From: CAZUGH01 sp964619785 | Lineage (GTDB): Bacteria; Bacillota; Clostridia; Lachnospirales; Lachnospiraceae | Direction of reading: 5' to 3' | DNA: 47,278 nucleotides | Assembly (NCBI GenBank): GCA_964619785.1 | Contig: CAZUGH010000008.1 | Location: forward strand, 1-47,278 | Part shown: one piece after another, positions 1-9,244 of the stretch | Numbering within the stretch: the stretch's first letter is position 1 | Layout of the letters: the number at the start of each line of letters is the position of its first letter | The notes under the pieces: generated by a model | What the model was told of the DNA's origin: nothing | Databases searched by the model: none | The model's input: only the letters and a program-made list of their open reading frames with translations | Made by a program: the position numbers and the translations under genes

Positions 1-2308
1 GACATCCACGTCTTTCACAAACGATTCTCTTTCCTTTGACGAAATAGGAAGGAATAAGTCCACGATAAATTCTGTTCCTTCTCCACGCTGACTTGTAACT
101 CGAATCTCACCACCCATTGCATCTATAATACTTTTAACGATTGCCAAACCGAGTCCACTGCCCTCTGTCTGATTAATATCGGCACTCGTATCTCGCGTGA
201 ATGGTTCAAACAGATGACTCTGATACTCGCCAGACATGCCAATTCCGTTATCGCGTACCACGCTGCGAAGTCCGACCTCGCCTTCTAGCGCTTCTATATT
301 GCTAACCAAGAAACTAACCGCTCCACCTCGCGGCGTATATTTCACTGCATTTGATAGAAGATTGAAGAACACCTGATTATAGCGAAGCTTATCCACAAGA
401 ACAATATGATTTCCACAATTAATCTGAAAATCAAACGTTAAACCCTTCTTCTCCATCAATGGACGGAACGTACTATTTACCGTTCCTACAAATTCCGTAA
501 CGGTATATGGTTCAGGTCTAAGCTCAATACCGCCACTCTCAATCTTATTGATATCAAGGATATCATTGATTAACCCAAGCAAAAACTGTCCTGATGCATG
601 AATCGTATCTAATGACTGCTCCATCGCCCTCGGGTCGTCTAGTTCATCTCTTGCCAATGCGATTGTTCCTAGTATGGCATTCATCGGAGTTCGAATGTCA
701 TGACTCATACGCGATAAGAAATCCGTCTTCGCCTGGTTCGCTTCATCCGCCTTCGTAATCGCTAGTTCTAGCTCCCGATTCATTCGCTCTAGTTCTTGGC
801 TCTCTATTAACTTTCGCTCTGTCTCAATTACTTTCTTCACATTGCGTGATGTATTTTCCTGTGCACGGCATACGGTCTCATACAACTCTTCTAACTCATC
901 CTCCGTCTGGACAGGAACACGATTCTTCCACATCTCACTATCTAGCCAATTCTCAGGACTGATTTTATCAAGTGCCTTCGTCTGCTCAACAATCATACGA
1001 ATTGGTTGTGTGATATGCTGATGAATGAACCATAGTGCAACAGTAAAAATCAATAACGCAATCGCAAACAACACTGCAATGACCTGTATGATATAAGTCA
1101 GCATATCATGCACATAATCATTCATATCGACATCTGCGCATGCATACGCCACTGTTTTCCCACTGTCATCTTTAATCTGCGTATATGCAGTCATAAAGGA
1201 GCCATAACTTCCCGAACTATAACTAGTCTCAATTTCACTACCAAACAAGAATAGGTCGAGACGATCGGTAAAATCTTGAGCATCCTTTAGCACTGTACCT
1301 GGTGCATCACCCTTCCCTGCTTTGGTATCAAGATCAAATACAACATGACATCCGTCCTCTTTGATTGAATAAACATATAGATACGAGATATTACTTGTAT
1401 TATTAAGTAATTGATACAAATGATTCTCTGTGTCCACATAACCCTCTGCCGCTTTCCCATGTAAGAGAAACTCGTCAACGCGATTTCCATCAACGAAATC
1501 CGCAGTCTCCTGTGAGACTACATTTGCCAAATTTTCATAGCTGCCAATCAATCTCTTATGATGATAAATGGAACCAATCGCAACAGCCATCACACTAATC
1601 AATGTTATTGAAGCCATCAGAACAGACAAGATTCGCTGGTCTATCGTATGGTGATAATTGTGATTTTGCTCTGCATTTTCCAAGTTAGCACATTCCGCTG
1701 TCCCATCGTAAAGATAGCTATAAGGAAAATGTTCGCGCAGCACATGAGGATGAAGCTTCAATATCCCGCAGACAATAAACACCGTAATCAGTTTGTCCGG
1801 TATATCAATCAAGATATCCACTGTAAACTGTGATAGAATTGCAGGCATCCCTTGATGATAGAGTGCAAGAGCATACGGCTCTGCAATACCGCCAATGTTA
1901 CCTCCATACAAAAACCATGTCATGAGCGAGCCAACTGCCCCACCCACAAGCACAAAACCTCCTGATGCCAGTAAAATCCCTTTTATATTCTTGAACATGC
2001 CTTTGCAGGAAAAAGAAGCCGCAAGCCATCCAATAATAACCGACAAAACACCATAGTACAGGGAAATTGGCAAAGAAATAGAACCCAATACATTCGTGCA
2101 AAATCCCACCGTCATACCCGGAAGGACACCACCAAGTGCTCCTGCAAGTAAGGTACCTACATTATCGATATAAAGTGGCAGGTTAAAATAAATCACTGCC
2201 TTTGATAAAATCAAATTCACCAAAACACTTGATCCACACAGTACTAAAATCCATGGAGAAAAAAGTTTTTTTATTTGTCGAATTTAAAATATTCTCATTT
2301 GTCCTCAT
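1..2308 (-). pseudogene. Membrane sensor histidine kinase, N-terminal frameshift, 3' end outside window
   Basis: Signal-transducing histidine kinase. In order: several hydrophobic segments (about residues 15-190, with a YIDNVGTLLAGALGG stretch), a second membrane helix, an extracytoplasmic region of about 100 residues, another helix (FAIALLIFTVALWF), a linker/coiled coil, then the H-box SHDIRTPMNAILG, N-box NLLSNAVKYTP, G1 DNGIGM and G2 GSGLGLAIV. The C terminus runs off the window, so a receiver domain (hybrid kinase) cannot be judged. The only start with a good ribosome site (GGGAGG, 5 nt, ATG at 2308) is one base out of frame with the rest; the shift lies in an A7-C-T6 tract (plus strand 2259-2272), and the long frame meets a stop just upstream of it. 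Either a sequencing/assembly error or a real inactive or phase-variable allele. The kinase identity is secure; the signal is unknown. Confidence 0.85.
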
Positions 2309-2337
2309 ATATACCTCCCGAGTTCTTACATACTCTT

Positions 2338-2366
2338 AGTATAACACTCCTTTGACATTCTGAAAA
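2338..2366 (-). promoter_or_regulatory. Promoter of the histidine kinase gene
   Basis: On the minus strand TTTTCA (-35) and TATACT (-10) are separated by 17 bp, about 30 bp upstream of the kinase start. The -35 lies in the T-rich tail of the neighbouring terminator. Confidence 0.5.
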
Positions 2367-2406
2367 TAACAAACTGCCTCTGGGGATAGGATAACCCCAG
2401 AGGCAG
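2361..2406 (-). terminator. Rho-independent terminator after the GH43 gene
   Basis: A perfect 12-bp stem (CTGCCTCTGGGG with CCCCAGAGGCAG) and 9-nt loop, followed on the minus strand by a T-rich tract (GTTTGTTATTTT). It lies about 55 bp past the GH43 stop codon. Confidence 0.85.
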
Positions 2407-2459
2407 CATTTGTAATACTATTAATAATTTAAAAAGTTTCTTCAGCTGTGCCCTATTAA

Positions 2460-4910
2460 TTATTTGCTAAACTTCCAGCTGTCCATTAATACATTGCTCT
2501 TATCAAATGAGAAGTATAACGTATGTTTTCCTGTTACCTTCTTCTTCAGTGCGACGGTAACTTCTTTGTACTCATTACTTAATGTGTCACTTAACTTCAA
2601 TGTAACTTTAGTAGCTCCATCGGTACCAAAATCAACTTCCGCCACACCGATTGTCGAACCCATTTTGTTATTAATCAAGGAACGATTAGCTATCTTCCAT
2701 AAAAGTTGTGAACTATCAAGCTCATTAGCAACTGTACCAATACCATCTTCAAGAGCAAAACATTCTGCTTCTACTATCTCATATGGATTGATTGTTCCCA
2801 CTGCTGCGACACCCTTCTTCGTCATCTTCGTCGCTGCAACACTTCCATCGTTGTTCGTAAAGTCTCCTTTTTCTCCGAGGTTTAAAACATCTGCATAGGT
2901 CGTACGGTATCCTTCAGATGCTTTCATATCCATCGAATCTTTCTGTGTGTGATAGAATGCATAAAGTGTTCCCTTAAATTCTGCGAAGCAATGATGATTA
3001 TTTCCAGCACTTAAGCCAAATGTACTCGGATTACTCAGTACCTGACCAACAAGGGTAAATCCTGTCATTGGATTATCACTAACCATAACTGCGATATTTC
3101 CATTTCCCTCAATACCGTCAACTTTATTTTTTGCATCAAAGTTCGTGCAATAACTGTAGTAATACTTATCTCCAATTTTATTGATTCCTGAATCCTCAAA
3201 CATGTATGGGGAGTCAATTGCAACCGGTTCACCATCAAGGTGAATCATATCCTCTGCAAGTTTTACAACTCTTGCACATTTTGGATGAGCACGGTCTGTT
3301 GCTTCACCGATACCACCAAAGTACAGATATCCAGTTCCGTCATCATCAACAAGTACCGCTGGATCAAATAGCCAAGGCACTTCGTTTCCTGAACAATTTG
3401 GTGTCTTACGGCTGATAATCTGTTCACCTAGTGGATCAACCCAAGGTCCTGTAGGACTATCACTTGTTAATACGCCGATACCACTTCCGTTATCTGCGAA
3501 ATACAAGAAGAATTTCTCTTTGCCATCAATCTTTTTATGACATGCTGCCGGAGCCCATGAGTTAGCTGCCCATTTTGCTGCTCCTGTTTTATTCACCTTA
3601 CCAGCGACAGGAATTGCACCGTGGTCAGTCCAGTTTACCATGTCGGCAGATGAGTAACAGTTAATCGTATTGATTGCACCATAACCATTTTTATCTCCTG
3701 GTGTAGCTTCATACTGCTGAGAGTCATTTGTACCATATACGTAGACGCGGCCATTATACTCCATTGCAAATGGGTCTGCCGTCATACGACTTGAAATGAT
3801 TGGATTTCCAACTGTTGTTTTCTTTAATCCGTTCGATAAATCTGTGTAGACTTTGTTCGATACTGTGTTTACAACACCTGTACATGTGAAGTCATCAATA
3901 TAGAATTCTCCATCAGCCGACTTTGGAAGCTGCCAATACAGATAAATATCTCCAGAGAACTCTGGAATTTCTGTTGTTGTAAAACTAACTTTGGTCCATA
4001 CATCCGTAGGAACCGATTGTGTCTTCAAGCCAGGGTATGTCTCATTGTGCTGAAGACTTACATTAACATCCTGAGTATCTCCGGTTGTCTGCTTAACATA
4101 AAATGAGATATCGTATTTGTTCCCAATTGCGACAACATCATTCACCTTAATCTGTGTACCATTCCAGTTCGATGTACGTCCTGATACATGAAGGCACTTC
4201 GCTGAACCATTTGCACCACCATCAGCAACTTCAATTGTTGATGACCTTTTCTCAAATGGTGTTGCCTTACCATCTTCAAAGTCTACATCATAGATAACCT
4301 GTGGAGTTGGGACAGGTGTTGGTGCAACATAGGTTGGTGCAGGTGTTGGAGTTGGGACAATTCCTACTCCCTCTGCCTCAGCAATCAAATTGGCATCAAT
4401 TACGGAATCCGTATAAACCTTAACCGATGCACCCTTTGGCGTGTTGTCAGGCTGATCCGTTACTTTTGGCTGATCCGTTACAACAGGAGCCTGCGTTGGA
4501 GAAACAGGATTCGTGTTGGTGTTCGTACTGGTATTCGTATTCGTTGTTTTAGATGTTTTCTTCTTAACCTTAACCGTTACTGTTCCCACTTTTCTAGATT
4601 TTCCTTTTCCCTTTTTCGTAATCTCTTTTACGGTAATCTTGGCTGTTCCTACACGAACACCCTTCACTTTACCCTTAGAAGTAACTGTTGCCACCTTCTT
4701 CTTGTTACTCTTAAATGTGTACTTACAGCTTGACTTCTTGTTCTTTAATTTGATTGTCTTCGTCTTCGACTTAACAACCGTAATTGTTTTTTTCTTCAGT
4801 ATAGCTTTCTTCGCTGCCTGTGACATCTGTGCTGGCATATTGCCCATCACCAGTGACAAGACCAGAATTAGTGATAACACAATTCCGTAACCCCGTTTAC
4901 ATTGATACAT
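2460..4910 (-). CDS. Secreted multimodular glycoside hydrolase family 43 protein
   Basis: Predicted extracellular enzyme acting on plant hemicellulose or pectin side chains (GH43: alpha-L-arabinofuranosidase, beta-xylosidase or arabinanase). Modules: signal peptide (about 1-33), lysine-rich bacterial Ig-like (Big_2-type) domain (about 40-117), Thr/Asn/Pro linkers, a CBM4_9-like carbohydrate-binding module (about 207-345), the GH43 five-bladed propeller (about 360-700) and a C-terminal carbohydrate-binding-like beta domain. Likely catalytic acids are the Asp in TADPFAMEYNG, the Asp in LFDPAVLVDDDG and the Glu in MFEDSGINKIGDKYYY. A strong AAGGAGG site precedes the ATG, and the gene stands alone between its own promoter and terminator. 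The very basic N-terminal domain could help attach the enzyme to the cell wall (inference). Exact substrate cannot be told. Confidence 0.88.
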   Translation of the reverse strand: MYQCKRGYGIVLSLILVLSLVMGNMPAQMSQAAKKAILKKKTITVVKSKTKTIKLKNKKSSCKYTFKSNKKKVATVTSKGKVKGVRVGTAKITVKEITKKGKGKSRKVGTVTVKVKKKTSKTTNTNTSTNTNTNPVSPTQAPVVTDQPKVTDQPDNTPKGASVKVYTDSVIDANLIAEAEGVGIVPTPTPAPTYVAPTPVPTPQVIYDVDFEDGKATPFEKRSSTIEVADGGANGSAKCLHVSGRTSNWNGTQIKVNDVVAIGNKYDISFYVKQTTGDTQDVNVSLQHNETYPGLKTQSVPTDVWTKVSFTTTEIPEFSGDIYLYWQLPKSADGEFYIDDFTCTGVVNTVSNKVYTDLSNGLKKTTVGNPIISSRMTADPFAMEYNGRVYVYGTNDSQQYEATPGDKNGYGAINTINCYSSADMVNWTDHGAIPVAGKVNKTGAAKWAANSWAPAACHKKIDGKEKFFLYFADNGSGIGVLTSDSPTGPWVDPLGEQIISRKTPNCSGNEVPWLFDPAVLVDDDGTGYLYFGGIGEATDRAHPKCARVVKLAEDMIHLDGEPVAIDSPYMFEDSGINKIGDKYYYSYCTNFDAKNKVDGIEGNGNIAVMVSDNPMTGFTLVGQVLSNPSTFGLSAGNNHHCFAEFKGTLYAFYHTQKDSMDMKASEGYRTTYADVLNLGEKGDFTNNDGSVAATKMTKKGVAAVGTINPYEIVEAECFALEDGIGTVANELDSSQLLWKIANRSLINNKMGSTIGVAEVDFGTDGATKVTLKLSDTLSNEYKEVTVALKKKVTGKHTLYFSFDKSNVLMDSWKFSK

Positions 4911-4980
4911 AATATTTCCTCCTTTTTTATGATAGCCCTACTCCACAATGGAATAGATATATCACGTACTCTATAAGGAG

Positions 4981-5009
4981 ATAATACTTCCTAATTCTCG
5001 CCTTTACAA
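4981..5009 (-). promoter_or_regulatory. Promoter of the GH43 gene
   Basis: TTGTAA and TATTAT on the minus strand, spaced 17 bp, with a long leader before the start codon. A 9-bp direct repeat TATCACGTA (plus strand 4960-4968 and 5015-5023) flanks it and could be an operator pair. Confidence 0.5.
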
Positions 5010-5062
5010 TGAATTATCACGTAAATAAATTGATTTATCTGGCAAAGCAAAGCGATTATCTC

Positions 5063-5091
5063 TTTTACCCCTTAATTATCTATGCTATAAT
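5063..5091 (+). promoter_or_regulatory. Promoter of the polymerase-yolD operon
   Basis: Extended -10 (TGC then TATAAT) with a weak -35 TTTTAC at 17 bp, about 33 bp before the GTG start. No Bacillus-type LexA palindrome (GAAC-N4-GTTC) was seen nearby. Confidence 0.6.
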
Positions 5092-5123
5092 AATCATACT
5101 ATTACATGAAGGAGGGTGAGCCT

Positions 5124-6398
5124 GTGAAGCAACGTGTCTATATATGTATTGATTTAAAGTCATTCTACGCTTCGGTAGAGTGTGTAGAGCGTGGTCTTGA
5201 TCCGATGACCACGAATCTAGTTGTTGCTGATCCGACGCGTACAGAGAAGACCATCTGCCTCGCAATCTCTCCTTCGATGAAGGCGCTTGGCATCAAAAAC
5301 CGTTGTCGTGTCTTTCAAATTCCGAAAGATGTCGACTATATCATGGCACCCCCTCGGATGCAAACTTATATTGAATACTCCGCTAACATCTATGGTATCT
5401 ATCTTCGTTACATCGCCAAAGAGGATATACAGGTCTACTCGATTGATGAAGCATTTATGGATGTCACGGATTATCTAGAATTGTACCAGATGACTGCCCG
5501 CGAATTAGGTGTTACCATTATGGACGATATCAAGCGAACTCTCGGTGTTACTGCCACATGTGGCATCGGCACGAACTTATATCTTGCCAAGATTGCCCTC
5601 GATATCACCGCGAAACACGCTTCTGATTTTATCGGAGAATTAACTGAAGATAGTTATCAGAAGACGCTCTGGAACCACCAACCTATCACGGATTTCTGGC
5701 GTGTCGGCCCTGGCATCGCCAAACGTCTCGCGCATAATGGCATCTTTACTATGGGTGATATCACTCAGGCACCAGAAGATCTTTTGTATCGCCTCATAGG
5801 TGTAGATGCCGAGATTCTGATTGATCACGCTTGGGGACGAGAGCCCACTACAATCGCCGAGATCAAGGCATTCAAGCCTCAGACAAACTCGATTTCAAGT
5901 GGTCAGGTTCTCAGTCGTGACTATACATTTGAAGAAGGCGAAATCATCGTAAAGGAAATGATCGACCTCCTATGCCTCGATCTTGTTGACCGCCAGCTTG
6001 TAACTGATTCCATTTCCCTATACGTTGGCTATTCCAATGAACTTGATATGAAACCAGCGCGGGCAAGCACACACCTAAGCGTCACAACTAGTTCTGTTCG
6101 TATTCTGACTGATAGCATGGTGCAGTTATACAGGCGCAGTGTAGACCCGCATTTTCCTATACGACGCATGACTTTAGCACTCAATCATGTCGTTGATGAG
6201 TCCTATGAACAATACGACTTATTAACCGACCCCGTGCAGATGGCAAAGGACAGGAAAATTCAACAGGCTGTCAACTCCATCAAGAAGAAGTATGGCAAGA
6301 ACTCCATATTAAAGGGAATGAATCTACAGACAGACCACGGAGCAACAACGATAGAACGCAACCAACAGATTGGAGGGCATAAGAGTGGCACAACATGA
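5124..6398 (+). CDS. Y-family translesion DNA polymerase, UvrX/UmuC-like
   Basis: Error-prone DNA polymerase of the UmuC/DinB superfamily, predicted to copy past DNA lesions. Visible are the first metal-binding motif CIDLKSFYASVECVERG, the catalytic SIDEAFMDVTDYL, the helix-hairpin-helix region (WRVGPGIAKRL) and a little-finger domain. At 424 residues it has the length of the Firmicute YqjW/UvrX group. The GTG start is preferred over an ATG 18 nt upstream because AAGGAGG lies 8 nt before the GTG and begins just after that ATG. It overlaps the next gene, a YolD-like protein, by 14 nt; this pairing is typical of the YqjW/UvrX group. Pol IV (dinB) is less likely because of the YolD partner and the N-terminal signature. 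Confidence 0.88.
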   Translation: MKQRVYICIDLKSFYASVECVERGLDPMTTNLVVADPTRTEKTICLAISPSMKALGIKNRCRVFQIPKDVDYIMAPPRMQTYIEYSANIYGIYLRYIAKEDIQVYSIDEAFMDVTDYLELYQMTARELGVTIMDDIKRTLGVTATCGIGTNLYLAKIALDITAKHASDFIGELTEDSYQKTLWNHQPITDFWRVGPGIAKRLAHNGIFTMGDITQAPEDLLYRLIGVDAEILIDHAWGREPTTIAEIKAFKPQTNSISSGQVLSRDYTFEEGEIIVKEMIDLLCLDLVDRQLVTDSISLYVGYSNELDMKPARASTHLSVTTSSVRILTDSMVQLYRRSVDPHFPIRRMTLALNHVVDESYEQYDLLTDPVQMAKDRKIQQAVNSIKKKYGKNSILKGMNLQTDHGATTIERNQQIGGHKSGTT

Positions 6399-6732
6399 AA
6401 AGGCAGACCGCGCCAAGATTTTCGCACCATTTGATGCACTTCGTGGATTGCGCGAAGCCTTGGCTGAGAAAGAGCGAATCACCGTTCCTCGGATGATTCT
6501 CACCGACGAGAAGAAAGAAGAACTCGACCGAATGTTCCAACAGATCAGCCCACGAGACGTAATCACTGTCGTATACTTTAGTCGTGATGAATACGTTCAG
6601 GTTACTGGTATGGTATCCAAATTCTCGCCAACTAGTAAAACGATGCAAATTGTAAATACAAAAATTTCATTTGATGATGTATGTGATATAAAAATTAATG
6701 ATTCATGGGAGGTAACAGAAAAGTGGACATAG
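6385..6732 (+). CDS. YolD-like family protein
   Basis: A 115-residue protein of the YolD-like family, encoded with UvrX-type Y-family polymerases and thought to act with them. The N-terminal signature DRAKIFAPFDALRGLREAL and the C-terminal beta-rich part (DVITVVYFSRDEYVQVTGMVSKF) match the family. The GTG start is chosen because GGAGGG sits 7 nt before it; a TTG 15 nt upstream lacks a site. It overlaps the polymerase gene by 14 nt, which implies translational coupling. Its stop codon is the end of the left arm of the terminator hairpin. Confidence 0.85.
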   Translation: MAQHEKADRAKIFAPFDALRGLREALAEKERITVPRMILTDEKKEELDRMFQQISPRDVITVVYFSRDEYVQVTGMVSKFSPTSKTMQIVNTKISFDDVCDIKINDSWEVTEKWT

Positions 6733-6785
6733 CTGATTGGGTAAAGACGCAATCGACTATGTCCACTTAATCGTTAATTCTCTTT
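6721..6785 (+). terminator. Terminator after the yolD gene, possibly bidirectional
   Basis: Perfect 12-bp stem AAGTGGACATAG / CTATGTCCACTT enclosing a smaller GATTG/CAATC stem, followed by a T-rich tract. The left arm contains the yolD stop codon. The convergent aminopeptidase gene ends nearby, so it may serve both strands. Confidence 0.8.
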
Positions 6786-6839
6786 TTCTATTTCTTATTG
6801 GCTGTAGCTTTACCGAGGAAAAGGTAGACTTCTTGATGA

Positions 6840-8219
6840 TTAAGCATTACCCAAAAATGCCAGATAGCATTTATATGCTTCGTACACATCAGCCTTACTC
6901 GTCACTTCCCATGGTGCATGCATGTTGAGAACTGCCACACCACAATCGATTACTTCCATGCCATAGAGCGATAGTATGTAGGCAATCGTTCCACCGCCGC
7001 CGGCATCTACTTTACCAAGCTCTGACATCTGGAAGTTCACGTTATTATCATCGAGAATTTTGCGAAGTGTTGCCAGATACTCTGCATTCGCGTCGTTTGA
7101 GCCAGACTTGCCACGTGTTCCCGTGAATTTATTAAAGACTACTCCTTTACCTAGGAAGGATGAACTTCTCTTTTCAAAGGCATCAGAAAAGAGTGGGTCA
7201 TAACCTGCATTGACATCTGAAGACAACATACGACTATTTTGTAAACACCGACGCAGATTCAACTCTGTATATTCACCCATCATCTCTAATAATTCTGCCA
7301 CCGTATTTTCAAAGAAATGAGAACGCATACCTGTTGCTCCTACACTTCCGATTTCCTCTTTATCAACAAGCAGACAACAAGCCGTTTTCTTCACCGATTC
7401 CATCTTAAGCATTGCTGCTAGGGATGTATAGGCGCACACTCTGTCGTCCTGACCATAGGACAGAATCATACTCCGATCAAATCCCATTTCTCTTGCGCGT
7501 CCCGCCGGTACAATCTCAAGCTCTGCAGAGATAAAGTCTTCCTCTTCCATTCCATAGTTTTCTTTTAATATCTGTAAGACACCCGCTTTTACGCCATCTT
7601 TTTCCTCTGTGCTTAACGGCATATTACCAATAAGCAAATCTAGTTTCTCTCCTTCAATAAGCTTGGTGGCATCTTTTTTCATCTGTTCTGACGCTAAATG
7701 AATGAGCAAATCAGTCACACAAAATACAGGGTCACTATCTTTCTCTCCAATCGCAATCTCAACAACTGAACCATCCTTCTTTGCCACAACACCATGAATC
7801 GCAAGCGGAAGCGTAACCCATTGATACTTCTTAATTCCACCATAATAATGAGTATCAAGATATGCCATCCCTTCCGTCTCATAAAGAGGATTTTGCTTAA
7901 CATCAAGACGTGGTGAATCAATATGCGCACCTAGAATATTCATTCCTTGAGCCATTGAATCCTTACCAATATGAAAAAGTGCAATCGCTTTCTTCATACA
8001 TACTGCATAGATTTTCTCGCCCTCCGCAAACGGTTTCTTATTCTCTTTTCTCTCCTCGAGGGAAATATACCCAGCCTCTCTAGCCTGACGGACTGCCTCC
8101 GTCACACACTCACGCTCGGTCTTGCCCACCGACAGAAAATCCATATAACTTTCATTTACTCGTTGACACTTCTCCATCTCTACTGGACTGTAAGTCGTCC
8201 ATGCATTTGTTCTTTCCAT
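6840..8219 (-). CDS. M18 family metallo-aminopeptidase
   Basis: Cytoplasmic zinc aminopeptidase of family M18 (aspartyl aminopeptidase / aminopeptidase I type), which removes N-terminal residues from peptides. Likely dizinc ligands and catalytic residues are in GAHIDSPRLDVK, VDKEEIGSVGATG, SSDVNAGYDP and, near the C terminus, NMHAPWEV. The length of 459 residues fits the family. The ATG follows AGGAGG at 7 nt. The leader holding this ribosome site is nearly identical to that of the hydrogenase gene ending at 12113. It is the last gene of a minus-strand run and converges on yolD. Confidence 0.92.
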   Translation of the reverse strand: MERTNAWTTYSPVEMEKCQRVNESYMDFLSVGKTERECVTEAVRQAREAGYISLEERKENKKPFAEGEKIYAVCMKKAIALFHIGKDSMAQGMNILGAHIDSPRLDVKQNPLYETEGMAYLDTHYYGGIKKYQWVTLPLAIHGVVAKKDGSVVEIAIGEKDSDPVFCVTDLLIHLASEQMKKDATKLIEGEKLDLLIGNMPLSTEEKDGVKAGVLQILKENYGMEEEDFISAELEIVPAGRAREMGFDRSMILSYGQDDRVCAYTSLAAMLKMESVKKTACCLLVDKEEIGSVGATGMRSHFFENTVAELLEMMGEYTELNLRRCLQNSRMLSSDVNAGYDPLFSDAFEKRSSSFLGKGVVFNKFTGTRGKSGSNDANAEYLATLRKILDDNNVNFQMSELGKVDAGGGGTIAYILSLYGMEVIDCGVAVLNMHAPWEVTSKADVYEAYKCYLAFLGNA

Positions 8220-8225
8220 ACCATA

Positions 8226-8257
8226 TCCTCCTGTGCTGAAGCTGTTTTTGCGAAAGC
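8226..8257 (-). repeat. 32-bp leader repeat, copy 1 (contains the aminopeptidase ribosome site)
   Basis: Matches 12119-12150 at 30 of 32 positions, core GCTTTCGCAAAAACAGCT on the minus strand and ending in the AGGAGG ribosome site. Both copies lie directly before a start codon. Confidence 0.8.
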
Positions 8258-8267
8258 TGAAAAGAGA

Positions 8268-8367
8268 NNNNNNNNNNNNNNNNNNNNNNNNNNNNNNNNN
8301 NNNNNNNNNNNNNNNNNNNNNNNNNNNNNNNNNNNNNNNNNNNNNNNNNNNNNNNNNNNNNNNNNNN
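8268..8367. other. Assembly gap, 100 N
   Basis: Exactly 100 N, the usual placeholder for unknown length. The 11 bases on each side are identical (CTGAAAAGAGA at 8257-8267 and 8368-8378). The 3' end of the sulfite reductase-like gene should lie inside. Confidence 0.99.
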
Positions 8368-9244
8368 CTGAAAAGAGAGCTTCTTCCATCTTATCTATTC
8401 CAATTCGATCTATCGTTGCGCCGAGACGTTCCTTCGTGAGACCATTTTCCTTATACCAAAGCATTGTCTTCTCAAGCAATGGGAAAATCTCTTCCTGCTC
8501 AACTAAATGGGATAGTGGTGTACCATTTCTTGTTTTCTTGCCCCATGTTCCACCTACATAAATCTGATATTGAACATGTTCGTGATACTCAACAGCTTTG
8601 AATGGGCATTTTCCTGTACATACACCGCATGTCTTACATGCTTCTTCATCAATTGACATTTTACCATCAATCAAATGTGCCGCCTTGGATGGACAGTTTA
8701 CTTCTACCTGGCAAACCTTACATCCCTTGCAATCTTCTTTATGATAAACTGGTACGCGATGTCCTTCAATACCAAAATCATTCAAACTTGGCTTAACACA
8801 ACTATTTGGACATCCACCTACTGCAATCTTAAACTTGTGTGGCAATTTTACGTCCGTCCAGCCAATGTAGTATTTTTCATATAATTCCTTGGCAAGTCCC
8901 TGCGTGTCATAATTACCGTAAATACAGGTAGTTCCTTTACAGGAAGTGATAGGGCGAATCTTAGCACCCGTTCCACCAAAGTATAATCCACGTTCTGCTG
9001 CATATGCCTTAGCAGCTTCAATCTTCTCGTATGGAATACCAACAATTTCAACTTGGAGTCTAGAAGTAAATGCTGCCTTACCGTTACCAAACTTATCTGC
9101 AAGCTCAGAAATAGTCTGCAAATCTTTCGCTGAAAATACGCATCCTGCTCCAATCAGTCGTCCCGAAAAGTTCTCTGTTCCTCGATTAATTAAAAATCCT
9201 TGTGCTTTCACCGCTGCGATTTGATCTTTTGTCAATTTTGCCAT
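8368..9244 (-). CDS. Siroheme sulfite/nitrite reductase-like protein with ferredoxin domain, 3' end in gap
   Basis: Predicted siroheme-[4Fe-4S] reductase of the AsrC/Dsr-like single-chain type (about 292 residues visible), reducing sulfite or a similar anion in the cytoplasm. Features: N-terminal ferredoxin-like half (RGTENFSGRLIGAGC), the siroheme/cluster ligands in SCKGTTCIYG and GGCPNSCVKP, and an inserted 2x[4Fe-4S] ferredoxin (CKGCKVC and CKTCGVCTGKCP). Such proteins usually end soon after the IDRIGIDKMEEALFS region, so the stop is probably in the gap. The frame stays open across the N run to 8180, but that part reads through the leader repeat of the next gene and is probably not coding. 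Its ATG overlaps the stop of the upstream carboxypeptidase gene by one base (TAATG). Confidence 0.85.

Noticed and set aside
4513..4890. Plus-strand open frame opposite the GH43 N terminus
   Set aside because: Antisense of a Lys/Thr-rich coding region, which produces Phe/Leu/Val-rich frames without stops; no ribosome site.
6280..6648. Minus-strand frames opposite yolD
   Set aside because: No ribosome site and no family resemblance; yolD on the other strand is well supported.
5040..6785. Prophage remnant around the UvrX-like polymerase
   Set aside because: No integrase, structural or att sequences nearby; flanking genes look chromosomal.
8180..8267. C-terminal extension of the sulfite reductase beyond the gap
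   Set aside because: It reads through the leader repeat that is non-coding at its other copy, and overlaps the aminopeptidase start.
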